64,000 bases of DNA from assembly GCA_020053355.1 (NCBI GenBank), contig JAGVNI010000018.1, positions 1-64,000 on the forward strand, written 5' to 3'. This DNA is from an archaeon (GTDB lineage: Archaea > Micrarchaeota > Micrarchaeia > Anstonellales > Bilamarchaeaceae). The notes beneath the pieces were generated by a model that saw only the letters and a list, made by a program, of their open reading frames with translations, did not search any database and was not told the DNA's origin. The position numbers were made by a program, and so were the translations under genes. How positions within the stretch are numbered: the first letter of the stretch is position 1; every line of letters begins with the position of its first letter. This document shows, in pieces, positions 34,925 to 42,483 of the stretch.

Positions 34925-35019
34925 AAATCATTTTAAATCAATCGAGCCAACTCAATACTATTTCGACTTCTGTCGAGTTATCATGGCGGCTTGCCATGAC
35001 ATCCATCGTGCAATCGATT
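34925..35019. other. Gene-free stretch upstream of tRNA-Ser with inverted repeats
   Basis: Holds the glyA promoter (TTTTAAAT on the complement, about 34931-34938), a TCGAC-TTCT-GTCGA repeat, and CATGGC-GGCTT-GCCATG at 34983-34999. CAATCGATTG at 35011-35020 is a palindrome ending on the first base of the tRNA. Confidence 0.45.
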
Positions 35020-35154
35020 GCCGACGTCGCATAACCTGGTAGTGCGCACGCCTGGAAATTTCAGGAAATAGCATCCCTGTTTTGGGCCGCCTTTTCCTAA
35101 AAGGCGGAAAGCGTGTTCCCTCGTGGATCAGGAGTTCAAATCTCCTCGTCGGCG
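35020..35154 (+). tRNA. tRNA-Ser (anticodon GGA) with anticodon-loop intron
   Basis: The acceptor GCCGACG (35020-35026) pairs perfectly with CGTCGGC (35147-35153), with discriminator G154 as expected for Ser. D-stem GCAT/GTGC encloses a GG-containing loop. Anticodon stem CACGC (35047-35051) pairs with GCGTG (35111-35115). Joining CTGGAA to the last A before that stem gives loop CTGGAAA and anticodon GGA at 35054-35056. A 14-base variable arm marks a type II tRNA and the T-arm is AGGAG/CTCCT around TTCAAAT. The 52-base intron is about 35058-35109; A repeats at both junctions leave one base of ambiguity. No CCA is encoded. Confidence 0.88.
35058..35109 (+). other. tRNA-Ser intron, between positions 37 and 38
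   Basis: Inserted at the canonical archaeal site. It carries a perfect 9-bp hairpin CCGCCTTTT-CCT-AAAAGGCGG (35087-35107) directly before the 3' exon and a second short stem ATTTC-AG-GAAAT at its 5' end. I could not draw a strict bulge-helix-bulge; the competing stems suggest a relaxed form for the splicing endonuclease. Confidence 0.75.
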
Positions 35155-35172
35155 ATTCTTTTTATCAAACCA

Positions 35173-35398
35173 GACGAGGGCCGTGGCAGAATCGTCTGCC
35201 GCGCAACCTCGTCGGCGTTCCCCACTTTTAGGAAAAGTGGGGTCAAAACCGGCCGAGTGCCTCGCTGCGCTCGGCTATTCTTTTCTTCATGCAAACGACG
35301 AGGGCAATGACCGGTACGCCGGTCATTCAACCTCGTCGGTCAAACGACGAGGGCAATGACCGGTCCGCCGGTCATTCAACCTCGTCGGCGATTTTTTT
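35173..35398 (+). repeat. Array of hairpin elements whose 3' arms copy the tRNA-Ser 3' end
   Basis: Three elements share an outer stem (C)GACGAGG...CCTCGTC(G): 35173-35213, 35296-35338 and 35345-35387. Inner stems differ: GTGGCAGA/TCTGCCGC in the first and ATGACCGG/CCGGTCAT in the other two, with loops ATCG, TACG, TCCG. Each 3' arm CCTCGTCGG matches the last bases of tRNA-Ser, and the last copy continues CGATT like the tRNA flank. Between them are CCCCACTTTT-AGG-AAAAGTGGGG (35220-35242) and GCCGAG...CTCGGC (35252-35275). A T8 tract (35392-35399) ends the array. Confidence 0.7.
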
Positions 35399-35717
35399 TA
35401 AATTCGTCCGCGTTCTCCTTTCCATAAGCCGTAGCGAAGGCAAGCCCGAAAAGAACCAACGCCGGGGCGCAGCAGATTCCAGAGCCCCCGCCCATCGCCC
35501 CGTAATCCTGGCTGGCAATCTCGACGCATTCATTCCGGCACTTATAATAAGAGTTGTAATCCGCGGCAGCTACGGAGCAATCCTGCACCCCTTCGTCCCA
35601 ATCGCCGTTCATCCTGGCGCAGCAGCCCTGCTGGCATTGCGCCAGCTTCACATCGCTTTCCTCGAATTGCGCTGCCGCAAGCCCGGCAATAAGCAGAACG
35701 AGGATTACGCATTTCAT
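35376..35717 (-). CDS. Small exported Cys-rich protein
   Basis: 113 residues with a signal peptide ('MKCVILVLLIAGLAAAQ', likely cut after AAA), a Cys-rich mature part (CC pair plus single Cys) and a C-terminal hydrophobic helix ending in a basic tail. The last five codons and the stop lie inside the third hairpin element, so the present C-terminus ('NRRRG') seems to be created by the repeat. A CTATTTAAAC TATA element (35741-35750) about 25 bases upstream suggests a leaderless mRNA. No family recognised. Confidence 0.6.
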   Translation of the reverse strand: MKCVILVLLIAGLAAAQFEESDVKLAQCQQGCCARMNGDWDEGVQDCSVAAADYNSYYKCRNECVEIASQDYGAMGGGSGICCAPALVLFGLAFATAYGKENADEFKKNRRRG

Positions 35718-35779
35718 GCAGCCCCCTTTCTTCCCGAAAACTATTTAAACTTGCCAATCTTAGTATCTGCGGTGTCCAA

Positions 35780-36397
35780 TTGAGATTCATCGTCGTTTTC
35801 TGCCTTCTGTCAATGCTTGTCGTATCCGGTTGCATCTCCCCGCCAGCGGGCCAGCAGGGGAACCCGCAGCCGAACCAGACGGCTAACAAGACATGCAGGA
35901 CCGTGATTGACGAAGTGCCGGACACGAAAGAGCAATGCGGCGACATCACTTTTTCCGAACCCGTCTGCAATATGAGGAACTTGAACTATTCGGTCACCCG
36001 CCCGCCCAAAGTCGACCTTTGCATAAGCGACGGCGTCTGCCTGGGGAAACCTCTCGGGGACTGCCAGGGTTGCGCCAAGGCTATGACCCGGTGCATACTC
36101 CAGGTGCACAACACCGAGTCCCAAAAAACCGGCTCATGGACGGTCGGTGCGAATTTCTCGATTGGAAACTTCGGATTCAACAAGGACCCGATAACCCGCA
36201 CAATCGGCCCGAACCAGACCGCTGATTTCGACTTCAACCAGATATACACCCCCGACTATCCAATCAACTCGGCATCCTGCTCGCTAGCCGTTATATCCGA
36301 ACCCACCATAGAGGACTGCATCCAGGTCACACGGACCAAGACCGAGTGCAGGAATGTCACCAGCACGACTAAAATCCAGCGCGAAGTCTGTGAATGA
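35780..36397 (+). CDS. Cys-rich lipoprotein, uncharacterised
   Basis: Signal peptide with lipobox 'VVSGC' (C18), then a Gln/Asn/Pro linker and a domain with about 13 Cys. Late strands resemble an Ig/CARDB-like fold ('GSWTVGANFSIGNFGFNKDPITRTIGPNQTADFDFNQIY'). The start appears to be TTG 35780 behind GGTG. It is divergent from the small Cys-rich protein. Function unknown. Confidence 0.65.
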   Translation: MRFIVVFCLLSMLVVSGCISPPAGQQGNPQPNQTANKTCRTVIDEVPDTKEQCGDITFSEPVCNMRNLNYSVTRPPKVDLCISDGVCLGKPLGDCQGCAKAMTRCILQVHNTESQKTGSWTVGANFSIGNFGFNKDPITRTIGPNQTADFDFNQIYTPDYPINSASCSLAVISEPTIEDCIQVTRTKTECRNVTSTTKIQREVCE

Positions 36398-36473
36398 TTT
36401 TTGGCATGCGTGTCCAAGAAGGGGGCTGGCGGAAGCCCACCAATAAATCCCTTTCTCTTCCTTAACCTTCCTG

Positions 36474-37625
36474 GTGCCCCAATTGCTAATCAGCCTGGTC
36501 TATTCAGAAATCATGATAAAAGGCGGCAACCGCCGCTTCTTCGAAAGCCTTCTTGTAAGGAACGTCCTCGCCAACCTTGGCGGCGGGGAATTCAAGGTGC
36601 GCAAGGAGTCGGGCCGCATCCTTCTCAAATCGGAAAAGTTCACTGACGAAACGGCGGCCCGCAACATCATCTCAAAGACGTTCGGGGTGGACTCCCTCTC
36701 ATTTCCCGTCCAATCGATTGCGGACATCAAGGAAATCGAGGCCGCCGTCCTTGCCGGTTCTGGCGCGCTCTCCGGCAAATCCATCAAGGTCGACACGAAA
36801 CGGTCCGATAAGGGGTTCCCCATGACCTCGCCGCAGGTGAATTCCATTGTCGGGCGCGCGCTCGTGGAAGCCGGCTGCAGCGTGGACCTTGACAATCCGG
36901 ACGTGACGGTATCCATCGAGATACTCCCCGGGCGGGCCCTGATATTCACCGAGAAGTTCCGGGGCCCGAGCGGCCTTCCTGTGGGCTCAAGCGGAAACGT
37001 GCTCTCCCTCCTCTCAGGGGGGATTGATTCGCCGGTCTCGTCCTGGATGATGATGAAACGGGGGTGCGTGGTGGATTTCCTGCACCTACACCAATCTCCG
37101 ACGAACCGGGAAGTCATGGACTCGAAGATGGCCCGCATCCTGCGGACATTGCGCGCATTCTCGCCCGCCCCGCTGCGCATACATGTCGCTCCTTATACGG
37201 AATTCTACAAGCGCAGCATGGCGCTGGACCCTAAAATCGAGCTCGTCGTCTTCCGGCGCTTCCTTTACCACATGGCAAACTCGCTGGCGGCAAAGCACGG
37301 TTACAAGGGGGTCGTCAGCGGCGACAGCGTGGGCCAGGTCGCCTCCCAGACCCTGGACAATATTTTTGCAAGCGATGGCGCATCGGAAATCCCGGTCTTC
37401 CGTCCGCTTGCCGGCTTCAACAAGCAGGAAATCATCGACGTCGCGAGGAAAATCGGAACTTTCGAGCCTTCAATCGAGCCTTACAAGGACTGCTGCTCGC
37501 TAGTCGCGCAGAAGAGGCCCTCGACCCGCGTCCAGCCGGATTTGGCCATGAAAGCGGAGCAGGATATCGGCATCAATGATATCGTCGAAAAAACGCTGAC
37601 GCAGACCGAAATATTCGAAATCTGA
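36474..37625 (+). CDS. thiI: tRNA 4-thiouridine synthase ThiI
   Basis: Adenylates U8 of tRNA for sulfur transfer. An N-terminal ferredoxin-like plus THUMP region is followed by the PP-loop 'LLSGGIDSPVSSW' near 181. The C-terminal half has 'GVVSGDSVGQVASQTLDNI' and 'PLAGFNKQEIIDVARKIGT', standard for the family. There is no rhodanese domain, as in most archaeal ThiI. The start is GTG 36474 or a nearby TTG; 'ISLVYSEIMIKGGNRRFFE' is the conserved N-terminus. Confidence 0.94.
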   Translation: MPQLLISLVYSEIMIKGGNRRFFESLLVRNVLANLGGGEFKVRKESGRILLKSEKFTDETAARNIISKTFGVDSLSFPVQSIADIKEIEAAVLAGSGALSGKSIKVDTKRSDKGFPMTSPQVNSIVGRALVEAGCSVDLDNPDVTVSIEILPGRALIFTEKFRGPSGLPVGSSGNVLSLLSGGIDSPVSSWMMMKRGCVVDFLHLHQSPTNREVMDSKMARILRTLRAFSPAPLRIHVAPYTEFYKRSMALDPKIELVVFRRFLYHMANSLAAKHGYKGVVSGDSVGQVASQTLDNIFASDGASEIPVFRPLAGFNKQEIIDVARKIGTFEPSIEPYKDCCSLVAQKRPSTRVQPDLAMKAEQDIGINDIVEKTLTQTEIFEI

Positions 37626-37637
37626 CCCAGCCGGGGC

Positions 37638-37937
37638 TCATTTCTTTTTCTTGAAGCTGAAGATGCCCAGGGTGATTTTGTCTATCACTTCCATGGATTT
37701 CCGGTGGTTGTAAACGCCGTAAGCGATGAAAATTAGCGAAACCGCCACGGTCGCATATCCGACGTAATGGAACGGCCCCTCGGGGAAATACCCCAGGAAA
37801 AAGAAGCCGCCGAGAATCATGCTCATGCCTGTCCTTATGTAAGCGAGATATGTCCTTTCCTCCGCGAGCCTGGTCCTTTCGATTGCCAATTCGTCACGAA
37901 GGATGAGATCCGTATCCGGGTGTTTCTCGTATGGCAT
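37638..37937 (-). CDS. DUF202 family membrane protein
   Basis: 99 residues with 'LAIERTRLAEERTYLAYIRTGMSM', the DUF202/YidH signature, and two membrane helices followed by a basic tail. A CTTATTTAAC TATA element lies ~25 bases upstream, so the mRNA is probably leaderless. The 13-base G tract lies about 45 bases upstream of its start. Molecular role is unknown. Confidence 0.85.
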   Translation of the reverse strand: MPYEKHPDTDLILRDELAIERTRLAEERTYLAYIRTGMSMILGGFFFLGYFPEGPFHYVGYATVAVSLIFIAYGVYNHRKSMEVIDKITLGIFSFKKKK

Positions 37938-37981
37938 GACCTGATTGATTTGGCAAGGTTAAATAAGATGGCCTGGTGGCC

Positions 37982-37994
37982 GGGGGGGGGGGGG
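37982..37994. repeat. Homopolymer tract of 13 G
   Basis: G13 on the plus strand lies between the stop of the 422-residue gene and the promoter of the DUF202 gene. Such tracts slip during replication and also during sequencing, so the exact length is uncertain. Confidence 0.85.
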
Positions 37995-38000
37995 CGCGGC

Positions 38001-39269
38001 CTAGGAAAGCCGGCGCACGGATTGCAGTTCGGAAATCGAATCCCCGAGCAAATCGCTGAGGCTTGTCAGCCGCTCGTGGTCAATCTCCTGCCGTATATGG
38101 CTCAAGGACCGGTATTCCTTTATCGAAGGCGCATGCGTTGCGAGCCTCCGTTTTCCATATACCGATTCAAGCCTTCCGGCAACCCTGGACAAACCCTCCA
38201 TAAAAGCATACCCGTCCGCAGTTCCGTTCTCGATGCCGGAGATGTATCTGCTCTTGAAGACCTGGAACTCCCGGACAGCCATCGCCGCGTCATCCGCTTT
38301 ATTGTGCGCGAGCGCCGGCTTGAACGGATTCCATTTCCAGAATGTCTTCGATTCGGCCGCAAGCTGGAGCTGGAGCGAGGTGAATTTCATTTCGCCGACT
38401 ATCTCCCGGATGGAATCCATCGCCTTCTTCTGCCTCTCCTGGGCATCATCGACGATTCTTTTCGCTATCTTGGCAAGGCCGGTCCATTCGGCTATCTTCT
38501 TGAAGAACTTGTCTATCGCCCTTCCGGCCGTGATGACTATCGCAAGCTGGGGCCCGGTCCTCCAGATGGAGCCGAGGATGCCATAAACGCTGCTGTATAT
38601 CTGGTTGAACGTCCCGATTGTCCACGGGCGGAGCATGTAGCTGAATATCTTCTGGTACGCTTCCAGGCTCGAATACCGGACGGGGAACGGCCTCACCTGG
38701 CCATACGCCCTTGCCGCGCCGTCGGCCATCACGCCGTATTTCTTCTGCGACCAGGCTTCAATGAAGCACCTTGAGAAATCCGTGGCGAGTTCCAATGCGA
38801 GCGCGGCCGCCCCGAGCGCCACCGACCCCTTCGCGCCGTTTGCGACTGTCGTTGCTACCTGCGCGCTGTATCCGCCGGTCTGGAAAAACGGGTCGTCCGC
38901 ATTCAGGAACAGCTTGTCAAGGCCGCCTGCCGCCAGCCAGCCGAACGGGCTTTCGCGCACAGCATCAATCCGATAAAGCGCCGGGCATACGAAATACCAC
39001 ATGCATTGGCCTACGATGAGAGATGATGCGACGTTTCTTATGCCCCTCGGGAGGTTCTCCTTCGAATGGGCCGTCGTATAATCCTTGCCCAAGTCGACCA
39101 CTGCCTTTTTCTGCTCCCGCGGAAGGTCGAGATGCTTCGCGAAGTGGTATATCGTGCGCCCTTCCTCCTTGAAATGGAAATTCATCGCTCGGAAAGCCCT
39201 GCGGACGGGTCTCGGAACGACTTTTTCAATTAGATATTTCTTTCGAATGGTCTGATTAGGATGTTCCAT
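38001..39269 (-). CDS. Large uncharacterised protein with hydrophobic centre
   Basis: 422 residues, not a family I recognise. A basic N-terminus ('RKKYLIEKVVPRPVRRAFRAM') is followed by two or three weakly hydrophobic helices (~85-200), a predicted amphipathic region and a C-terminal helical part with 'KTFWKWNPFKPALAHNKADDAAMAVREFQVFKSRY'. No signal peptide. A TATA-rich promoter (TTAATAATAATAATTAAA on the plus strand near 39281-39298) suggests it is transcribed alone. It could be a membrane-associated structural protein. Confidence 0.6.
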   Translation of the reverse strand: MEHPNQTIRKKYLIEKVVPRPVRRAFRAMNFHFKEEGRTIYHFAKHLDLPREQKKAVVDLGKDYTTAHSKENLPRGIRNVASSLIVGQCMWYFVCPALYRIDAVRESPFGWLAAGGLDKLFLNADDPFFQTGGYSAQVATTVANGAKGSVALGAAALALELATDFSRCFIEAWSQKKYGVMADGAARAYGQVRPFPVRYSSLEAYQKIFSYMLRPWTIGTFNQIYSSVYGILGSIWRTGPQLAIVITAGRAIDKFFKKIAEWTGLAKIAKRIVDDAQERQKKAMDSIREIVGEMKFTSLQLQLAAESKTFWKWNPFKPALAHNKADDAAMAVREFQVFKSRYISGIENGTADGYAFMEGLSRVAGRLESVYGKRRLATHAPSIKEYRSLSHIRQEIDHERLTSLSDLLGDSISELQSVRRLS

Positions 39270-39320
39270 GTTTGTATATTGTTAATAATAATAATTAAAA
39301 ACATAATGATTAGCTATTTA

Positions 39321-40190
39321 TCACAATAGACCGACATCCTTCTTCAGGGCGAGGTGCATCCGCTCGAGTTTCACGGCTAGCCCGCCGCTGCGCTTCTGCA
39401 ACTCCTGGGCGTCAATCGCCATCTGCCCCACCCCGACGAACGCGTCGCCGCAATAAAGCGCGACTCGCCCGCCTTTTTTGACGTCCCCCAATTTCTCGAG
39501 TGCAGGTATCATTATCTGGGCGCCCGATAAGATTGATTTGAGCGAGCTTTTCTTCAAGAAAACCTTCGGCAAGTCGATTAATGATTCCGGCGCCTTGAGC
39601 ATGGCATCCAGCATCCCCGGTTCATTCTTGTTCTTCAAGAACCACGTGGCGTCAACCAGTTCCGTCATCGTATGCGCTTCCTTCTCGCTGATTTTGCCGA
39701 CCGCAATCCTTCGCAGCTCTATCATCCGCGCCCCGCCGCATATTTTTCCCATATCGTCGCAGAGCGTCCGAATATAAGTGCCCGCATCGACCCTTGTTTC
39801 GAAAAGCGCGAGGCGGCCGTCCAGTTCGACCAGCTTGAGGCTGTAGACGGTGCGTTTCCTGGGGACTTTCCGTACCGCGCTGATTTTGGGCGGAGTCTGG
39901 GTGAGTTCCCCGGTGAAGCGCCTGAAGAGGTCCAGCACCATTTCGCGTGGCATGATATTCCTGAATTTGACGATTCCCACGTATGTCTTTTCCTTTCCGG
40001 CAATGTAGCGGAGCAGCTTGGTCGCGCGCCCGAGCGCGACGGGCAAAACTCCGGAAACGTCCGGGTCCAGGGTTCCGGCATGGCCCGCCCTGGAGGCTCC
40101 GGTTATCTTTTTGACATAAGTCGAAACCTCGTGGCTTGTCAGGCCGGGGGGCTTGTTGATTATGATGACCTTATCGTCGATGCAAGTCAT
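39321..40190 (-). CDS. cbf5: tRNA/rRNA pseudouridine synthase Cbf5 (TruB family)
   Basis: Catalytic subunit of H/ACA RNPs and, in archaea, also able to make tRNA pseudouridine 55. The catalytic Asp is D42 in 'GHAGTLDPDVSGVLP'; 'TYIRTLCDDMG' is the second conserved motif. A PUA domain covers about 200-289. At 289 residues it is shorter than most Cbf5 because the N-terminal extension is missing. It overlaps cmk by four bases. Confidence 0.93.
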   Translation of the reverse strand: MTCIDDKVIIINKPPGLTSHEVSTYVKKITGASRAGHAGTLDPDVSGVLPVALGRATKLLRYIAGKEKTYVGIVKFRNIMPREMVLDLFRRFTGELTQTPPKISAVRKVPRKRTVYSLKLVELDGRLALFETRVDAGTYIRTLCDDMGKICGGARMIELRRIAVGKISEKEAHTMTELVDATWFLKNKNEPGMLDAMLKAPESLIDLPKVFLKKSSLKSILSGAQIMIPALEKLGDVKKGGRVALYCGDAFVGVGQMAIDAQELQKRSGGLAVKLERMHLALKKDVGLL

Positions 40191-40711
40191 TTCACTTGCC
40201 CTTTTTTCGCCTTGATAATGGCAAGCGTCATCTCAAGCAGCTTGTCCGGCGGATGGATGCCGGAATTCAGGCAGGCATCGAACAAATCGTCTTCATAGAT
40301 GTCTATGCGGTAAAGCTTCCCGTAGCGCTTCCTGTTGCCCTCATCGCGCGCTTTCACGTGCGCCATCGCTTCTTTTATGTCCATGGCATCCCGCGCGGCA
40401 ATCCGCTCGCCCCTAATCTTCAGCGGAGCGAATACCCTGATGCGCACGTCCGCATCAACCATCCAGGCGCCCAGCCATGTCGTGACTACGCAATTTCCCG
40501 AAGCGGCCTGCTCTTTCAGGGCGGCATCGAATTTCCTGTCGATGTCCGGGTCCTTCCCGGCCTTTTCCTGGAACTCCATCAGTGGCATGCCTTCTTTCGC
40601 GGCCAGGTCCTTGAATGTCGGGCAGACAAGGCGGTAGCCGAGCTCTTTGGCCAGCAGTTCACCCAGGGTGTTCTTTCCGCTTCCGGTCAATCCTGATATC
40701 GCTATTATCAT
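40187..40711 (-). CDS. cmk: Cytidylate kinase, archaeal type
   Basis: Phosphorylates CMP/dCMP using ATP. ATG 40711 is preceded by GGTGGAG and begins 'MIIAISGLTGSGKNT' with the P-loop at 7-15; the upstream in-frame extension lies inside the DUF106 gene and is not conserved. 'DADVRIRVFAPLKIRGERIAARD' is the substrate-domain motif. About 174 residues, normal. It overlaps both neighbours by four bases. Confidence 0.9.
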   Translation of the reverse strand: MIIAISGLTGSGKNTLGELLAKELGYRLVCPTFKDLAAKEGMPLMEFQEKAGKDPDIDRKFDAALKEQAASGNCVVTTWLGAWMVDADVRIRVFAPLKIRGERIAARDAMDIKEAMAHVKARDEGNRKRYGKLYRIDIYEDDLFDACLNSGIHPPDKLLEMTLAIIKAKKGQVK

Positions 40712-41595
40712 TTTTTCTCCACCTTGCCGCCTTCCTTGCCCTTGTTGAAGTTCTTGATCTGCCCCATCACGAAACCGCTGCCCAGGTTCGCAATCAGCGA
40801 CACGAATATGAACCACCAGTACGGCTGGTAGATGCTTTTCACGTTGAAAATCGGAATCGCGAGGGGCAGGTCGACGCGGAAATATGTGCCATTGGAAATC
40901 GTGGCCTCCACATGGTCGACGGAAATCTCGCGGGGCGGGGCAATCGGGATGATGAAACTTGCTCCCTTGGTCATGTTGGCGGGTATTGCGGAAATCATTG
41001 CGGTCTCATTTTCGAAATATGCCGCCTTGTCCATGGACAGTTCCAACCCCTCGCCCTTTCCGGTTTCGACATACGTGTCGTTGTCGGATGTGGGGCCGTA
41101 GATGAAATACGTCTCGTTGTCCGCAATGTCCGCGCCCCGCTCCAGGGCCCTCGCCTTCACGGTCCATTTGCCGAAATTCGCCCCCTCAAGCTTCATGCAG
41201 CCGGTGAAAACCCCGTCATTGGCCGCTTTGTCGCAGCCCGCCCCGTCGTCTGTCAGGTTCATCAACAAATCGTCCTTGGCGGAGGGGTCGATTGCTCCGA
41301 CGACCCACATGAAGGCTGCGAACACGATGAGGAGCGCAATCATCGGCCGGAACTGCTTGAACATGACCGAGTTCATTCTCGGAAGGAATTCCATCTGCTC
41401 CTGCATGATGCGGTCCAGCTTCTTCTTGTCGTTTGCCTTCTGGGCCTTCTTGAATTCCTCGTTCAGGCGCTTGGATTCGGCCTGCATCGACTCCATCTCG
41501 CTCTTGTCGACAAGCTTGTTCTGGATGAATTTTGTCACGGCAGCGTAGGCGAGAGCCAATACTCCGACTAGGGCTGCAAAAGTCTCGAAAACCAT
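40708..41595 (-). CDS. DUF106 membrane insertase-like protein (EMC3/TMCO1/Oxa1 superfamily)
   Basis: Three core membrane helices with a charged coiled-coil hairpin after the first ('ESMQAESKRLNEEFKKAQKANDKKKLDRIMQEQMEF'), the hallmark of archaeal DUF106/Ylp1 proteins related to YidC and EMC3. It probably helps insert membrane proteins next to SecY. Between helices two and three lies an extra ~150-residue extracytoplasmic domain with Asp/Asn-rich strands, longer than usual in this family. DUF106-cmk-cbf5 is an order normally found at the end of the archaeal spc operon. Confidence 0.85.
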   Translation of the reverse strand: MVFETFAALVGVLALAYAAVTKFIQNKLVDKSEMESMQAESKRLNEEFKKAQKANDKKKLDRIMQEQMEFLPRMNSVMFKQFRPMIALLIVFAAFMWVVGAIDPSAKDDLLMNLTDDGAGCDKAANDGVFTGCMKLEGANFGKWTVKARALERGADIADNETYFIYGPTSDNDTYVETGKGEGLELSMDKAAYFENETAMISAIPANMTKGASFIIPIAPPREISVDHVEATISNGTYFRVDLPLAIPIFNVKSIYQPYWWFIFVSLIANLGSGFVMGQIKNFNKGKEGGKVEKK

Positions 41596-41650
41596 CGGTA
41601 GAAGATATATTCGGAAAAGTTAAATACCTTTGTCGGGTTCCTTATATGCA

Positions 41651-42205
41651 ATGGCCGAAGAACTCGATCCACTGACAAAGCTCGAGATATACAAGCTCAT
41701 CCTGAATCGGTACAAGGCGCAAATTAGCGAGAAGGAATCAGTTTCCATCTCCGAGATACGGCAGAAAGTCTCGCCATACAACGAATACGTCCGCAACCTG
41801 CGCGAGTCGATGCTGAAAGACATCGTGCCTTATGATGCGCGGCAGCATTTCATGATAGCGGCCGAGCGCGCGATGGACTATGTGCGCAAAATCCGGACCT
41901 GCGAATTCGCCTTCACTTTCTGGATGACATTTCCCGAGATGGAGCGCCTGAAAGTGGGCACCGCGACGGACAAGGCCATACTGCTCGCCGCGATGCTCCG
42001 CTCGTTCGAATCCGAGGATGCCCGGGTGATTGTGAGCAAGCGCGGGAAGGCCTTCGTGCGTTTCTCGTGGAAGGGCACGCCCTTCCTTTTCGTGCCTGAA
42101 AGCGGCTCCCTTCTCATGGGTGATGACGCGATGAAACTGCTGACGGATGATCCCATCGCATACTGCTTCAACGACCTGGTATACGAGAACTATGAAGAGC
42201 AATGA
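41651..42205 (+). CDS. Uncharacterised protein, possible transglutaminase-like fold
   Basis: 184 residues from ATG 41651. The N-terminal half is helical and charged ('DPLTKLEIYKLILNRYKAQISEKESVSISEIRQKVSPYN'). The stretch 'FWMTFPEMERLKVGTATDKAILLAAMLRSF' followed by 'ARVIVSKRGKAFVRFSW' and 'HxxV'-like strands resembles the core of transglutaminase-like proteins, but the Cys nucleophile is absent (Thr at that position). Similar proteins occur in archaea without assigned function. Divergent from the DUF106 gene. Confidence 0.6.
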   Translation: MAEELDPLTKLEIYKLILNRYKAQISEKESVSISEIRQKVSPYNEYVRNLRESMLKDIVPYDARQHFMIAAERAMDYVRKIRTCEFAFTFWMTFPEMERLKVGTATDKAILLAAMLRSFESEDARVIVSKRGKAFVRFSWKGTPFLFVPESGSLLMGDDAMKLLTDDPIAYCFNDLVYENYEEQ

Positions 42206-42483
42206 CGGGCGGATTATCCCAAACCCGGATGGCGAACCCTGAGAACTGCGTACGGGGAAACGCCCTTGTTGGGGAAGGAGATACGCACTCGCGCTCCGCA
42301 TGTTGCCGATAAATCCTGTTCTTTTCACACGTTCTAGGATATTAATAGTGTTTATGCCCCCTAATATGTGATAGGACATGGTCACTACTGTTTAATTATA
42401 GTTAAAGAAAGTGGTTTTTTGTAACAATCACGGCGGCTATTTTATATACATTTCGGCTCATTTTTGTTTGGGAGAGGAAAAAA
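42206..42483 (+). other. Gene-free stretch with promoter for the 196-residue gene
   Basis: TTTATATACA (42441-42450) is a good TATA box and GGGAGAGGA (42470-42478) a good ribosome binding site for the ATG at 42484. The first ~130 bases hold GC-rich short repeats (GGGGAAACGCCC-like) without a convincing RNA fold. Confidence 0.5.

Noticed and set aside
35252-35275. CTCGCTGCGCTCGG resembling a common plasmid-vector motif
   Set aside because: The match is short and is explained by the local GCCGAG/CTCGGC palindrome; no vector sequence flanks it.
35113-35359. Open frames across tRNA-Ser and the hairpin array
   Set aside because: They read through a tRNA and palindromic DNA and have no ribosome binding site.
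35296-35390. Two near-identical ~43-base repeats as a CRISPR array
   Set aside because: Only two close copies with a 6-base spacer, internal palindromes and no cas gene anywhere in the window.
42206-42340. Possible structured RNA before the 196-residue gene
   Set aside because: Short GC-rich repeats are present but I could not draw a stable, consistent fold.
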